From positions 21,594,266-21,658,265 of the forward strand of contig NC_079209.1 in the NCBI RefSeq assembly GCF_026745355.1: 64,000 nucleotides of DNA. The letters run 5' to 3'. A program made the position numbers and the translations under genes. Under the pieces are notes generated by a model, which saw nothing but the letters and a program-made list of their open reading frames with translations, did no database searches and was not told the DNA's origin. Below are positions 11,240 to 22,630 of this stretch, piece after piece (positions within the stretch are counted from its first letter, which is position 1; each line of letters begins with the position of its first letter). The DNA comes from Beta vulgaris subsp. vulgaris (lineage: Eukaryota; Streptophyta; Magnoliopsida; Caryophyllales; Amaranthaceae).

Positions 11240-11890
11240 TAGAGTTTAACTTGAGAAAAGAGATTTGTTTCTCAAATTTGGTGTGAAAAATATGATGGGT
11301 GGAGATCCCTATTTATACTAGTTGGATAAGTATAATAGGAATAGGATTAGGAAATTAAAAGATAAGTTTAGGGAAAAAGATAAACTAATCTAACTAAGAT
11401 ATAACTAATATTTATGATTATCCAACTAAGATTAGGAAAGATAATAAATTATCCCATAATACATAATTATAGGTAAAATAATTAAAAGATAAGCAAAAAG
11501 GGAAAAATTAACAAAACTTATCACACACTTACCGTACAAGCGTTGGACTTTGTTTTCTTTTTCTTTTCTTTTTCTTTTTTCTTTTTATAAATCTGTTTTT
11601 TTTTTTTGCAATTTTTTTAAATCTTTTTTTTTCTTTTTTTTTTGCAAACCTTTTTGGAATGCCTTTTAAAACATTTTTAGTTTTATTTTGAACCAACTAC
11701 TTGAATGTAAAACTTAGAAAAGTTAGGCCCGAAATTCATTTGGGCTAAACTTTATTTTAAATACCCAAAACCTTTCTTATAAAAGCCTTTCTAATAAATA
11801 ATAAGCCTTGTTAGTAAATAAAATCTTTTTAAAAGCTAAAACTTTTATAAAAATATAAATAATAACTTACTTAAAATACGGAGTATTACA
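11231..11890 (-). mobile_element. Truncated LTR (LTR A), same family as the LTR at 23985-25724
   Basis: From GAGAAAAGAGATTT (near 11253) to TACGGAGTATTACA (11890) the sequence aligns with 25133-25724, including CCCTATTTATACTAGTTGG, the T-rich block and the terminal ATTACA. On the minus strand this is the first 0.65 kb of the LTR, with its TATA box (AGTATAAATAGGG). The other end is missing: homology stops where the basic-protein ORF ends. Confidence 0.8.
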
Positions 11891-11906
11891 CTTCCAGATA
11901 CCACTT
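11891..11906 (-). other. Primer-binding-site-like sequence between two unlike LTRs
   Basis: On the minus strand the end of LTR B (GTTACA) is followed by AAG and then TGGTATCTGGAAG. TGGTATC matches the start of the initiator-Met-tRNA primer site used by many plant Ty3/gypsy elements (usual form TGGTATCAGAGCC); the rest differs. The next base is already the start of LTR A. Confidence 0.55.
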
Positions 11907-13970
11907 TGTAACACCCCGATAATTCTCTCTTTTCAGAAATACCTTTATAATATAAAGTAGAGAATTACCCAAGTATTATCTCCCGTGTGATAACGTATCG
12001 GCTTATTCAGAATTTTACAGCGGAAAACATATAACTAAACTTTGACCTTTTATTATAAATAAATAAATAAACAACTATTTAGAAATCAACAATCTAAATG
12101 AGTCTTATTCAAACCAACTTAATAATTTATATTTCTACTAATGCAGAAAAATAACATATATACTATTTACACATTCTCTCCATTCCAGATTCCCAATGAT
12201 GCATATCTGCGAACTTGTAATGTCAATGCTATATTGGATCTGCTCACCCAAATGGATCATCACAGGATCAATAAGGCAAAGCCATGATCACGAACACAAA
12301 CAAAGCACGTAATAAGGAAAGCTGAGTACTACATACTAAAACATAAGTATTCCTAACATGATACTAAATAATAACATGTAGGGATAAATAATAATATAAA
12401 CATATAATGTTCTGCAGACAACTTTTACTGAACTAAACTCTAAACATCTTTTTATTACTTCAATGGAATAGTTACTTGGAGACTAGCCGAGTTGTCTTAT
12501 CTACTAATGTCTTCACTAAGAAGACGAAATACGGGTGCTAGGCACTACAACGCATTTCAGATTGATCTGCGATATCGATGAACTTTTGCTAAATATAAAT
12601 AGGCACTAGTAGAATAAATGCTTATTGATGCGGTCATTAAGTGGCATATTGCGGCGGTTTTGGCCGCGCAGCAATTAAGGGGGCAGCAATAGGTAATTAA
12701 ACTATTGTTGCAGTTTTAGACAGCAGCAATAGGCCAAGATATTGCTGCGGTTCCTAGCAGCAATATTTTTATTTTTTATTTAAAAAGTACAACGTATTGT
12801 TGCAGTTTTGGCTAGGAACAGTAGCAATATCTTGGTCTATTGCTGCAGTTGTTGCCCAAAACCGCAGCAATAGGTCCATGTACAGGCAAAAAAAAAATTC
12901 ATTTTGCAATTAAATTTGAAAGAATAAAACCAGACAATAACCCATCCACTATCCACCAAATTTATAAACGAAATGAAGATAAAATAACATATGAATCTCA
13001 TTAATATATATAGATAAAAAAAAATAGTTACATAAATATTACAAAAAAATCAAAAAATAAAAGCAAAAATTAAAAAAAACAATAATTACTAAATGATTAA
13101 TTACAAAAAATATATTAAAATAATAAGAAATTGAAAATCAAAAAATCCTTAAAAAGGAAAAAAAAAAAGGAAACGAAAAACCGTTAAAAATGACCATTGG
13201 ATGGTCACGATCCAAGAGCAACACGAACGTCCATTCGTGCATCGAACCCAAACGTCGCAAACAGCTAGACGAACGGCCAAAAAAATCTTTTCATGAGCAG
13301 TTGAGTTTGTGAAGACCGGCGTTGAAGCCATCTACGAACGGCGAAGCCGAACGACTGCGAACAAAGTTTGTGGAGCCTGAGAGAATTGTGAGAAGCAAAC
13401 AACCGAAGCAGAATGTCGAGTCTGAGAGAAATGTGAGAAGACGAACGGCCGAAATGATGATTGGGCTTGATGGAAACGATGATTGTGAGAAGACGAACGC
13501 CAGTTGATTGGTGGAGATGGATAATTGAGTGTGAGGAGAGAGAGAGAGAGGGGGGGGAGAGAATGGAGATGGGAGATCGAGTGTGAGGAGAGAGAGAGGG
13601 AGAAGACTGTAATACCCCATATTTTCAATTATTTATTTATTAATTAAAATATTTATTTTCTAAAATAAATATTTTAAGTAAAGGGTATTTTAGAAATTTC
13701 ACTCATTTTAAATTATTTTGGCGGAAGATGGCGCCAAAATTGGATTTGTTAAACTTTTGGTTTTAAATCCTAGTCAAAATTATTCAAAAAATCCAAAAAA
13801 AAAAAAAATTTTTTTTTAGGCCATTATTTTTGACGGGATTGTGAAGTAAATGGGGGAGTTTTGTTTTCCAAATTTAAGATGAAGGTTACAAATCTTGGTT
13901 CAATCTCCTAATTTATGGTGAAGGTTACAAACTCTTTAATTTTGAAAATTAAGTACTACCTATTCTACTC

Positions 13971-13983
13971 CTATAAATACCCC
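13971..13983 (+). promoter_or_regulatory. TATA box of LTR E
   Basis: CTATAAATACCCC lies about 365 bp into the LTR and is followed about 60 bp later by a CT-rich leader (TTCTTTCTCTTCTTATC), a usual layout for a plant LTR promoter. Confidence 0.5.
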
Positions 13984-14694
13984 ACACCTTTAGCCATCTT
14001 TTCCACACAAAAGCTTTGGAGAATCCATACTTCAAGGTTCTTCTTTCTCTTCTTATCTATTCTAGTTTTATATTTCTTATTCAAGTTCTAATTTTCTTTG
14101 GGTTAAGAAAAGAAAAAGATTTTCCATGTTTCTTACTCAAAAATATTATGCTCATGATAGGTTATTCATGTTTACATTCATGATTAGGTTCATGTGATAA
14201 GTTACTTATTAGATTTTTATTATTGGTTTGTAAGGAGATCGTTCAAGATTAAGACTAAGTGGAGATACTAGTATACTTTTTGTGCAAGATCAAGGTACGT
14301 TATGTAGCTAGATCTTTTAAAATGTGGTTTATATGATAAAGTTGTTTATTGATTTTATTGGTTGGATTGGTTTAGAAATTTGGTTTAAAATGATTACAAT
14401 GTTTTATTATTCACTCTTGAAAGTGAAAAGAATGAATGATTTTATCAATCAATTTTATATAGAAGTTTTGTTATCCTTTTTGGAAAATTAAATTATTTTT
14501 ACAAGGAAAGATTGATTGGTTTTATTTCCGCTTGATTAATATCAAGAGATTCAAAATCCACTTGTTGGCAATTATAGTTACCCCTTGATATAGCTCCGTG
14601 ATGGGATGACTAGCTTGGGGGGTGTGCACACTTAGCAAAATAGAAGGGGAGATAAGAAGAGGAATTGTTTTCAGGATTATTTTTGATCCAAGTT

Positions 14695-14898
14695 GTTTGG
14701 AAAGAGTTTGTTCTTAAAAGGTTATTCTTGAATTACTATTCAAGTGTTTGGAAAGAGTTTGTTCTTAAAAGGTTGTTCTTGAATTACTATTCAAGTTTTT
14801 GGAAAGAGTTTGTTCTTAAAATGTTATTCTTGGAATTATTATTGAATGTTTGAAAATAGTTTATTCTTAAAGAGTTATTCTTGAATTATTGGTGATGG
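14695..14898 (+). repeat. 51-bp tandem repeat in LTR E, four units
   Basis: Units begin at 14695, 14746, 14797 and 14848. Each contains TTTGGAAAGAGTTTGTTC followed by TTCTTGAATTACTATTCAAG or a close variant. The first two are almost identical and the fourth is the most diverged. The array stays open in one frame by chance and is not taken as coding. Confidence 0.9.
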
Positions 14899-14949
14899 AG
14901 TTTTCGAAATGAAAAATTGTTACGAACTAACAAATGTGTTACTTATGTA

Positions 14950-15315
14950 CTCCCTCCGTCCCATAATATAGTGCTTGCATTCCTCTTTGGGTGTCCCAAA
15001 ATGTTGTGCCTATTTCTTTTTTATCAATTTATTTGGACTAAATTATCCTTCATCTTTACATAAAACTTTCCAAAATACCCCTACTTTCTTTTAAAATATG
15101 TGCCCCTATTTACTGTTTTACATCATTCCAAGGTATATTTATTGCTCTTTCATTTTATTTTAAAGGAAAAAGAAGAAAAAAACTAGTTCCAAGACAAAAA
15201 TACCCAATAAACATTTACTTAAATATATATTTTTGTGAAATCCTAAAACTCTTTCCATTTTCCTTAATTCTTGTGAAAAATGAGAAGTGAGCACTATATT
15301 ATGGGACGGAGGGAG
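14950..15315. mobile_element. Stowaway MITE nested in LTR E
   Basis: The ends are CTCCCTCCGTCCCATAATAT and its inverse ATATTATGGGACGGAGGGAG, flanked by TA on both sides (14948-14949, 15316-15317). This is the classic Tc1/mariner-derived Stowaway terminus. Length is 366 bp with no coding capacity. Confidence 0.95.
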
Positions 15316-17619
15316 TAGTACATTTCGTACTCAGTTTTATACTGACACGTATTTTCTCTTTCCTATTTGGCTTTACCCTGTTTACCTTTTTGGTAAGCAG
15401 ATTTGCAGGTGAATTTTGGATGTGCATGGGAGCATACTAGGAAGGGGATCTTCACCTAGATTAGGTAGTTTCATTTATTTTGAGTATTGAGACAATATTT
15501 ACTTTTATTAATAAAGAAGTATTATTATTTTTGATTAAAGTCTTCCGCTGCAAGTTATTTTGGTTTGTTAGTAGTTGGTTGCCGAAAGCGTGTTAGTCAC
15601 GTGGCGGTAATACTCCTAAATTACTCAAATATTATTTATTAAATTATTTATTTAAAAGTGAGTAATTTGGGGGTGTTACAAAGACCGTGTGTAAGGAGAG
15701 AGAAGAAAAATGAGCGGCGCTTAAGTTAGATGATACGAGTAAAAGGAAACCTAGTTGGGCTTCTTTTATTTTTAATTTCAAAAGTATATTGTTGCGGGTT
15801 AAATATAAAAACCGCAGCAATATCTTTAAATATTATTTTTTTAATATTATTTTAATATATTGATGCGGTTCTTGCGAAAAACCGCAACAATATTTTTGGT
15901 CAAATTGTCAAAAAAAAATTCACTGAAACTATATTGCTGCGGTTTTTGGTCGAAACCGCAGCAATATCGTTATTTTATATTTTTCATTTTTTTACGTAAT
16001 ATATTGCTGTGTATGGGTAAAATCGCAGCAATAAGCAATTATTCTACTAGTGAGGGATGGTGATCAATCCATCTCCCAAAAAAAGCCATGGGCTATCACC
16101 ATGTACTCCAACTCCTAATATCCAACTCTAGACGTGCACCAGTCTAAAGTCTATAACTATCCTCGTTACACTTTACGTTCTTTACAAGTTATTACTTGTT
16201 ATGACACACATACAAACAACACAGAAGTACAGAGCAAATATGCACAACTAAACTTCTTTTATCTTAGGATTTAATAAGTGATCACAATTTACAACCCAAG
16301 ACTTACTTTCTTTCAATCTCAAACTTTCTTATTTGTTGAACCTAGCCAACAATCAAACTTACCTTTAAAAAGGCATAACTTATCAACATACCAAATAAGG
16401 CCCACAATCCTCATAAAGTAGTGAAAATAAAACTTGTAAGGGAACACATGAATAAACATGACTCAATCTCAATAATTGTATTAATTACCCCATGTGAATC
16501 AATAAATAAAGTTTTCATCCACATGCTTGCATCAATAATTCCATACAAACATGACAATCTTTACTCATAATAAATCTCATAATTAACATGCTTGCACCCA
16601 GGCATAAAACATGTAAAAATCAATCATACTAGAAATAATCACATATGAACTTATAAAGTTCCTATACATGATACTAAAATTTCTTTCTCCTTAAATCATG
16701 ATACTAATCACATAGCACACAGGTATATACGTACCTTGTGTAAACTAGTCGGCATGCCACTTTTAATTCTTTAAAAGTCTCCTACAGAGTATTCTCCGCC
16801 TAGAAATCAATATAAACTAAAATCAATACTCTTAAATAAAAATACAGCAACTCTAGAATATTTAAAATCCCCTTTAAACATATTCAAGAGTTGGTTTTAC
16901 TATCAAAACTTCAATAACTTTTAATTCCTAGCATAGTACTACCATACTAGTTATTAAAATTCTTAAGACTCCATAAATAAAATCCTTTATGAAATTCCAA
17001 CAACTTTTAAAATCATAAAACCCTCTCTAAACATGTGTAAACATGATTACAACATAATCTAAACCAATCTCATAGTATATAACATGCTACTATGGTTTTC
17101 TAGTACTTAACTCCCTAAAACTCCATGCTAATTTAATGATTGAAACTTCAATCTAACAATAATAAACAAATCTGAATTTTTATCTTATAATATATAATAT
17201 ATGTGAATCAAGATTATTTATCAAAACAATAAATTAAAACCAATAATCATGATTAACATTAAAATAAAGCATAATCATAGTATTTAATGGAATCTTGAGG
17301 AAGAAGAAAAGGATTTAACCAACAAGAAAAAGACAAATCAGTTACCGGAAATAGAAGACCACGGCAGCAGCGGCGGCGCACGACCCTTGGTGGTTTTGAA
17401 GGCTTTGCGATGTTTCTTGTTGAAGAAGAAACGTTACTTGAAGAAGAAGAAGAAAGAAAGAAAGAACTTGAAAGAGAGGGAGAAGGAAAGTCGTGCAAGA
17501 GGAGAGAGAATTAATGGCTCGCTGTGTGGTTTGAGGAAGAGGAGAGAGAAAAATAATTCTTGTGTGGGGTAAAATAAATGAGTATTACGATATTTATAAA
17601 GAGGCTTCCTTTGGGCTTA

Positions 17620-17802
17620 GGGCCTGTCCTCCCCAACTTATTTTCAATTCAGTTCAGTTCAGCTCCAATCAGTTCAGTTCAATTCAGCTCCAATCAGTTC
17701 AGTTCAGCTCAGTTCAGTTCAGTTCAGTTCAGCTCCATTCTTTTATAACTATTTTGTTAAATATTATTATTATGTTGGTATAATTTATTTTACTAATTAC
17801 TC

Positions 17803-17842
<40 letters not shown>

Positions 17843-18765
17843 GTTGTTGTTGTTGTTGTTGTTTCTATATATTATTTTGTTTATTATATCTTTACTCATT
17901 ATTATTACTATTATTATTAGGAGGAACATAGTTTAGGTCAAAGCACAAATAAACTCACGTTTTTAACCCATAAACCAATCAAATCGCGTCAAAACGGTTT
18001 ATGATGTAATTTTCGCGGTCCAACCCAATCATTATTTTTATTACTAAATATTATTATATTATTAAATCTAATTATTAAAATAGTAATATTAATTTACTTC
18101 TTAGATATTATTGTTATTATATATCATCATCAAGTACTAATATATTAATATAAATAATATAAAATAATTATTATTAATTATCATTAATTATTATTATTAT
18201 TAATTTATGATTATTAATATTATTTATTTATAACTACTACCTCAATTTCCTAAAGATCTTCCTTGTTACTTTTACTACAGATACCAATGAGGATTAATTT
18301 GTGGGGTGTGGGGTGGGTAAAGTAGGAGAGAGAAAGGGGTTAAGATAAATAAACAAATAAAAAGAGGTTAAAGTAGGAGAGAGAAAGGGAGTAAAATTGA
18401 ATTGATAATGTAATGGTGGACCATATGATAGGGACATGAAAGGGTAAAAAGGGAAAAAAAATTCCAAATAAGGAATAAAGTAAAAGAGGGAAGATTTTTT
18501 GGAAACACACTTAAACGGAAAGAGGGAAGATCTTTAGGAAACGGAGGGAAAATCATTTAAAAATATCCAAAATACTATTATTATTATTCATTATTATTAC
18601 TTATCATTATAATTATTATTTAATATTCATATTATTATTGTTTAAATATTATTTATATATTTGTTACATTCAATTTAATTCAATTTAATTTAATTCAGTT
18701 TAATTCAGTTCAGTTCAGGTCCAATCAGTTCAGTTCAGCTGTTTTATGCCGAAGAGATCAGTCCC
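17620..18765. mobile_element. Tourist-like (PIF/Harbinger-type) element, copy 1
   Basis: It is flanked by TTA (17617-17619 and 18766-18768), the PIF/Harbinger target. The ends are GGGCCTGTCCTCCCC and ...GATCAGTCCC, whose inverse GGGACTG partly matches the left end. Both ends carry runs of TTCAGTTCAG, and the middle is ATT/GTT microsatellite DNA (17802-17862). A second copy at 56448-57254 shares the ends and most of the middle, which confirms it is one mobile unit. No transposase is present. Confidence 0.75.
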
Positions 18766-18805
18766 TTAGGAAAAGGAGATTGGACTCAATTAAAATTCAT
18801 GATGA

Positions 18806-21624
18806 ATAGGATAAATAAAAAGAAGAAATTTATACAGCTTTGTGCCAGATGCATACTTGTAAGGCTCCTGATCCTGATGGCATGCATGCAATTTTCTATC
18901 AAAGATTTTGGCACGTAGTTGGTGATGAGGTAGTCAAGTTTGTTTGCAACATTTTACATGGTCATTCTTTTCCTGATGAGATTAATTGTACTAATATTGC
19001 TCTTATCCCAAAAGTTGCTTCCCCGCAGCTTGTATCTGATTTTAGGCCCATAAGTCTGTGTAATGTATTGTATAAAATAGCTTCTAAAGCTCTTGTTATC
19101 AGACTTAAAAATATTTTGCTTGTGATTGTAACGGAGAACCAGAGTGCATTTGTTCCTGAGCGGATGATTACAGATAACTCTTTGATCGCCCTGGAATTAT
19201 TTCATACTATGAAGCAGCGAAACAACAGCAGAACGGGTATTATGGCAATGAAACTGGATATGAGCAAGGCCTATGATCGGGTAGAGTGGGGTTTTCTGAG
19301 GAGGCTTCTGCTGACTATGGGATTTGATGGTAGATGGGTGAACTTGGTGATGAAATGTGTGACAAATGTATCTTATTCCTTTGTAATCAATGGTAGTGTC
19401 CGGGGGTCAGTTTCCCCGGATAGAGGTTTGCGCCAGGGTGATCCTCTCTCTCCTTTCCTCTTTATCTTAGTGGCGGATGCTTTTTCGCAGATGATCCAGC
19501 ACAAGATCGATCAGAAAATTCTTCACGGGGCAAAAGCTAGCTGGAATGATCCTGTAGTTTCTCACCTTCTTTTTGCAGATGATAGCCTACTCTTTACTAG
19601 AGCTACTCGACAGGAATGCTTAATAATAGTTGATATTCTCAACCAATACGAAAAAGCATCTGGTCAGAAAATTAACTACGATAAGTCGGAGGTGTCTTTT
19701 AGTAAAGGTGTTAGAAGGGAGCGAAAAGAAGAACTTATTAACCTACTTCAGATGAAGCATGTGGAGAAACACCAGAAGTATCTTGGCATTCCTACAGCTA
19801 CTGGCAGTTCGAAAAAGTTATTGTTCCGTAGTATTCTGGATAGGATGTGGAAGAAATTGCGGGGGTGGAAGGAGCAACTTTTATCCCGGGCTGGTAAGGA
19901 AGTGTTGATCAAAGCTGTGATTCAGGCTATTCCGACCTATCTTATGGGTGTATATAAGTTCCCTGCAGCTATTATACATGAAATTAGCTCGGCTATGGCT
20001 CGGTTTTGGTGGGGTGGCAAGGGTGAGGCTCGTAAGATGCATTGGATTAGTTGGGAGAAATTATGTAAGCCTAAATGTTTAGGCGGTATGGGTTTTAAGG
20101 ATCTTGCGGTTTTCAATGATGCTTTGTTAGGGCGACAGGTATGGCGGCTCATCCATTTTAAAAATTCCCTTCTTAGTCGAGTTATGAAAGCTAAATACTA
20201 TCCTAGATGTGAGATGCTCAATGCAAGACTTGGTTTTTCTAATAGTTATTCTTGGAGGAGTATTTGGGGGGCAAAGAGTTTGGTACGGGAAGGACTTATG
20301 TGGCGCGTGGGAAGTGGCAATGACATTAACATCTGGAGTGATCCCTGGGTGGCGGATGAGAGAGGGAGATTTATTGAGAGTGAAGAAGCGGGTTCTCTTA
20401 ATAGGGTGGCCGAGTTGATTAACCCCGATACTATGGAGTGGAGGAGTGATTTGCTTAACCAATACTTCACTGACCGCGACCGTGATTGCATCTTGGCTAT
20501 CCCTTTGAGCGTTGGAGGAGGAAAGGATGATTTGATGTGGGCCTATTCACAAGATGGTAGTTATACGGTTAAAACGACATATATGTTGGGGAAGGGGGGG
20601 AATTTGGAGGAATTTCATGAGGCGTGGGTTCGCATATGGAAGCTGGAAATTTCGCCTAAGTCTAGGCATTTCATGTGGCGCTTATGTACCAACTCTCTAC
20701 CCGTACGTGCTGCTCTAAAAGCGCGACATCTTCTTGAGGTCGCTCCGTGCCCGTGGTGTCCTGACAAGGAGGAAACGTGGTTTCATGCGCTCATGGGCTG
20801 TGAGAGGATTCGCTCCTTATGGTCTCAATGTGGGTGCGAGGCTTTAGTGCAAGGAAGTGAAGATAAGGACGTTAAAGAAATGGTTCGGGATTGGAGCCAG
20901 CTCGAGTCGAAGTTGGTGCAACGAGGGTGTGTGCTGGCCTGGAACATCTGGTTTGAGCGAAATAAATTCGTGTTTGAAAACACTAGCACCCCACTTGCAA
21001 TCGTGGCTCAGCTTGTTTTCGTCAATGCGAGGAGCATAATACGTATGGTCTGCGTATTTACGCTGGCTCGACTCGTCGAGGGCAGCCCAGCCGCAGCATA
21101 TGGATTGCGCCGCCTAGGGGGATCATCAAGATTAATACCGACGCATCTTTGAGTGAGGAAGGTATCATTGGGCTTAGTGTAGTGGCTCGTGATCATGAAG
21201 GGCAAGTTATATTCTCGGTTGTTCGACGGTTCAGGCTCGTTGGCCTCCAAACATAGCTGAAGCAAAGGCTATATTTCTAGCGATTAGCTGGGCAAAGAAG
21301 CAAAGTTTGAAGGATATCATCGTTGAATCGGATGCCCAAGTTATTGTGTCGCGCCTCTCCCGTGCTGCAGTCTATTTTTCAGATTTGGATGGCATTCTTG
21401 GCGATGCTCTGTCTTTATGTTCTTGCTTTCATTCTATTTCTTTTTCTCATGTTAAGAGAAGTGGGAATTTTGTTGCCCACCATCTTGCGAAAGTAGTGCC
21501 ATTTGGTTTTGAACAAGCATGGGTTAATCATTGTCCCAATGCTATATCATCATATGTACTTATGGATGCTTTGTCCATTGGTTAATTTATGCACTATCTT
21601 TCCCTTTCAAAAAAAAAAAAAAAA
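18806..21624 (+). mobile_element. 5'-truncated L1-type LINE with poly(A) tail
   Basis: It carries non-LTR reverse transcriptase, zinc-binding and RNase H regions and ends in a run of 16 A (21609-21624). The endonuclease domain and first ORF are missing, so this is a 5'-truncated insertion in LTR B. The 5' limit is approximate: LINE-like coding is visible from about 18810, while the bases before it resemble the surrounding LTR. No convincing target duplication was found. Confidence 0.92.
18810..21585 (+). pseudogene. LINE ORF2: reverse transcriptase, zinc-binding and RNase H domains
   Basis: A long open frame (18840-21152, 770 residues from its first ATG) has the RT blocks in order: CKAPDPDGMHAIFY, NIALIPKV, FRPISLCNVLYK, MKLDMSKAYDRVEW, GLRQGDPLSPFLF and the catalytic HLLFADDSLLF. 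Further on is the plant LINE zinc-binding domain (WRLCTNSLP, CPWCPDKEETWFHALMGCE). RNase H follows in other frames: INTDAS near 21140, a frame change near 21237, then AEAKAIF, VESDAQ and SGNFVAHHLAK ending at 21585. Stops upstream of 18840 and frame changes near 21100 and 21237 make it non-functional. The long intact RT frame suggests moderate age. Confidence 0.93.
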
Positions 21625-21921
21625 TTAGAACTCCTATCATCAATATGACTCCTCTTTCCTAATATACTTAGAATTTAAGTTCCTCAAGTCCAATTAGACT
21701 TCTTTTCCAAATTAAATTAGTATTTCAAACCTTTTTTCAAAGCATGCCTCAATAAAATATTTTAACTTCCTGAAATCCTTAAAATAATTTCATTTGACTT
21801 TTAAAATAGTCAACCTTTTTAAATAGTCAAATCATTTTAAAACTAACTTGTGTTTAAATATATATATATAAATACTAAAATATATTTATAAAATCCTTTA
21901 AAATTATGGGGGATTACAGTG

Positions 21922-22630
21922 AATGACATTGATAGTAATATGTAATTAGTAATTAATATAGCCAATTCAAATGTATTTAACAAAATTTTCAGATACCAAG
22001 TTCATTTTAAAAAATCATAATTATACAATGTTAACGGGTCATAAGCCAATTTTAATAAAACTCAATACAAGATCACAAAATTTAAATCACAAGTTATTAG
22101 TTTTGAAATTTAGATATAATTATGCTCATGGAGTTCTCAAAACCTAAAAGCATTGACTATAGTCAATGACATTGATAATAACATGTAATAACACTTCATA
22201 TGGCCAATTTTAAAGTATTGAACAAATTTTTAGATATCAAGTCTATTTTGCTAAAATCATAATTGTACAACGTACGAGACATAAGCCATTTGAAATATTC
22301 TCAATAAAAGATCATAAATTTAAATTGTAATTTATTGATTTTGAAATTTAGATAGTTATTCTCATGGTCTTAAAAAGCATTGAGTATAATCAATGACATT
22401 GATGATAATATGTAAAAAGTATTTCATATTGACGATTCAAAAGTATTGAACAAAATTTTCAGATATCAAGGTCATTTTACAAAAATCATAAATGTACAAC
22501 GTACGAGTCATAAACTAAATTTGATTATTCTCAATACAAGATCATAAAATTTAAATTACAAGTTATTAGTTGCGAAATTTAGATAGAATTGTTCTCATGT
22601 AGTTTATTCAAAGTCTAAAAGCAATAGTTA
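21922..22630. repeat. About 235-bp tandem repeat, three diverged units
   Basis: Units begin AATGACATTGAT at 21922, 22165 and 22392. They share motifs in the same order: TTTTCAGATA(C/T)CAAG, AAAATCATAA, ACAACGTACGAG (units 2 and 3), TCTCAATA, GATCATAAA and GAAATTTAGATAG. Spacing is 243, 227 and about 235 bp. The left edge coincides with the end of LTR B. This looks like a small satellite-type array or an old local duplication. Confidence 0.8.

Larger units (their letters stand above)
13608..15680 (+). mobile_element. Solo Ty3/gypsy-type LTR (LTR E) inside CACTA element 1
   Basis: It starts TGTAATACCCCATATTTT and ends TTTGGGGGTGTTACA, with a perfect 5-bp target duplication AAGAC (13603-13607 and 15681-15685). 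A TATA box (CTATAAATACCCC, 13971) and the end sequences give a plus orientation, opposite to LTRs A-D. The net length without the nested MITE is about 1.7 kb. It is the cleanest solo LTR in the window. Confidence 0.92.
12604..16052 (+). mobile_element. Non-autonomous CACTA (En/Spm-type) element 1
   Basis: The ends are CACTAGTAGAATAAATGC and the inverse ATTCTACTAGTG, flanked on both sides by the 3-bp duplication AGG (12601-12603 and 16053-16055). Both subterminal zones carry repeats built on TTGCTGCGGTTTT in both orientations (12630-12870 and 15780-16040), as CACTA transposase-binding zones do. Without the nested LTR the element is about 1.4 kb and has no transposase. Its middle (about 13149-13607) reads like gene sequence on the minus strand: a CT-rich leader, then an ATG at 13331. 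It may be a captured gene fragment. The orientation given is arbitrary. Confidence 0.9.
11907..21918 (-). mobile_element. Ty3/gypsy-type LTR (LTR B) interrupted by three nested elements
   Basis: The plus strand starts TGTAACACCCCG and ends ATGGGGGATTACA. Removing the CACTA element (12604-16052), the Tourist-like element (17620-18765) and the LINE (about 18806-21624) leaves roughly 2.6 kb. A minus-strand TATA box lies near 17590-17600 (CTCTTTATAAATATCG). The primer-site-like sequence on its left makes it the 5' LTR of a minus-oriented element whose internal part is gone. The flanks CACTT and GTGAA do not form a target duplication, so it is not a simple solo LTR. The segment 16053-17619 is LTR sequence with no gene of its own. 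Confidence 0.7.

Noticed and set aside
13332..13628. Overlapping minus-strand frames in CACTA element 1 that could be a short gene
   Set aside because: They read through CT-rich repeats and cross into the nested LTR end. At best they are a captured leader fragment, so no CDS was called.
14665..14853. Plus-strand frame with a repeated WKEFVLKRLFLNYY motif
   Set aside because: It is the translation of the 51-bp tandem repeat in LTR E (51 is a multiple of three, so the frame stays open).
17259..17498. Minus-strand Ser-rich open frame
   Set aside because: It lies in the LTR B leader region and looks like CT-rich untranslated sequence rather than a gene.
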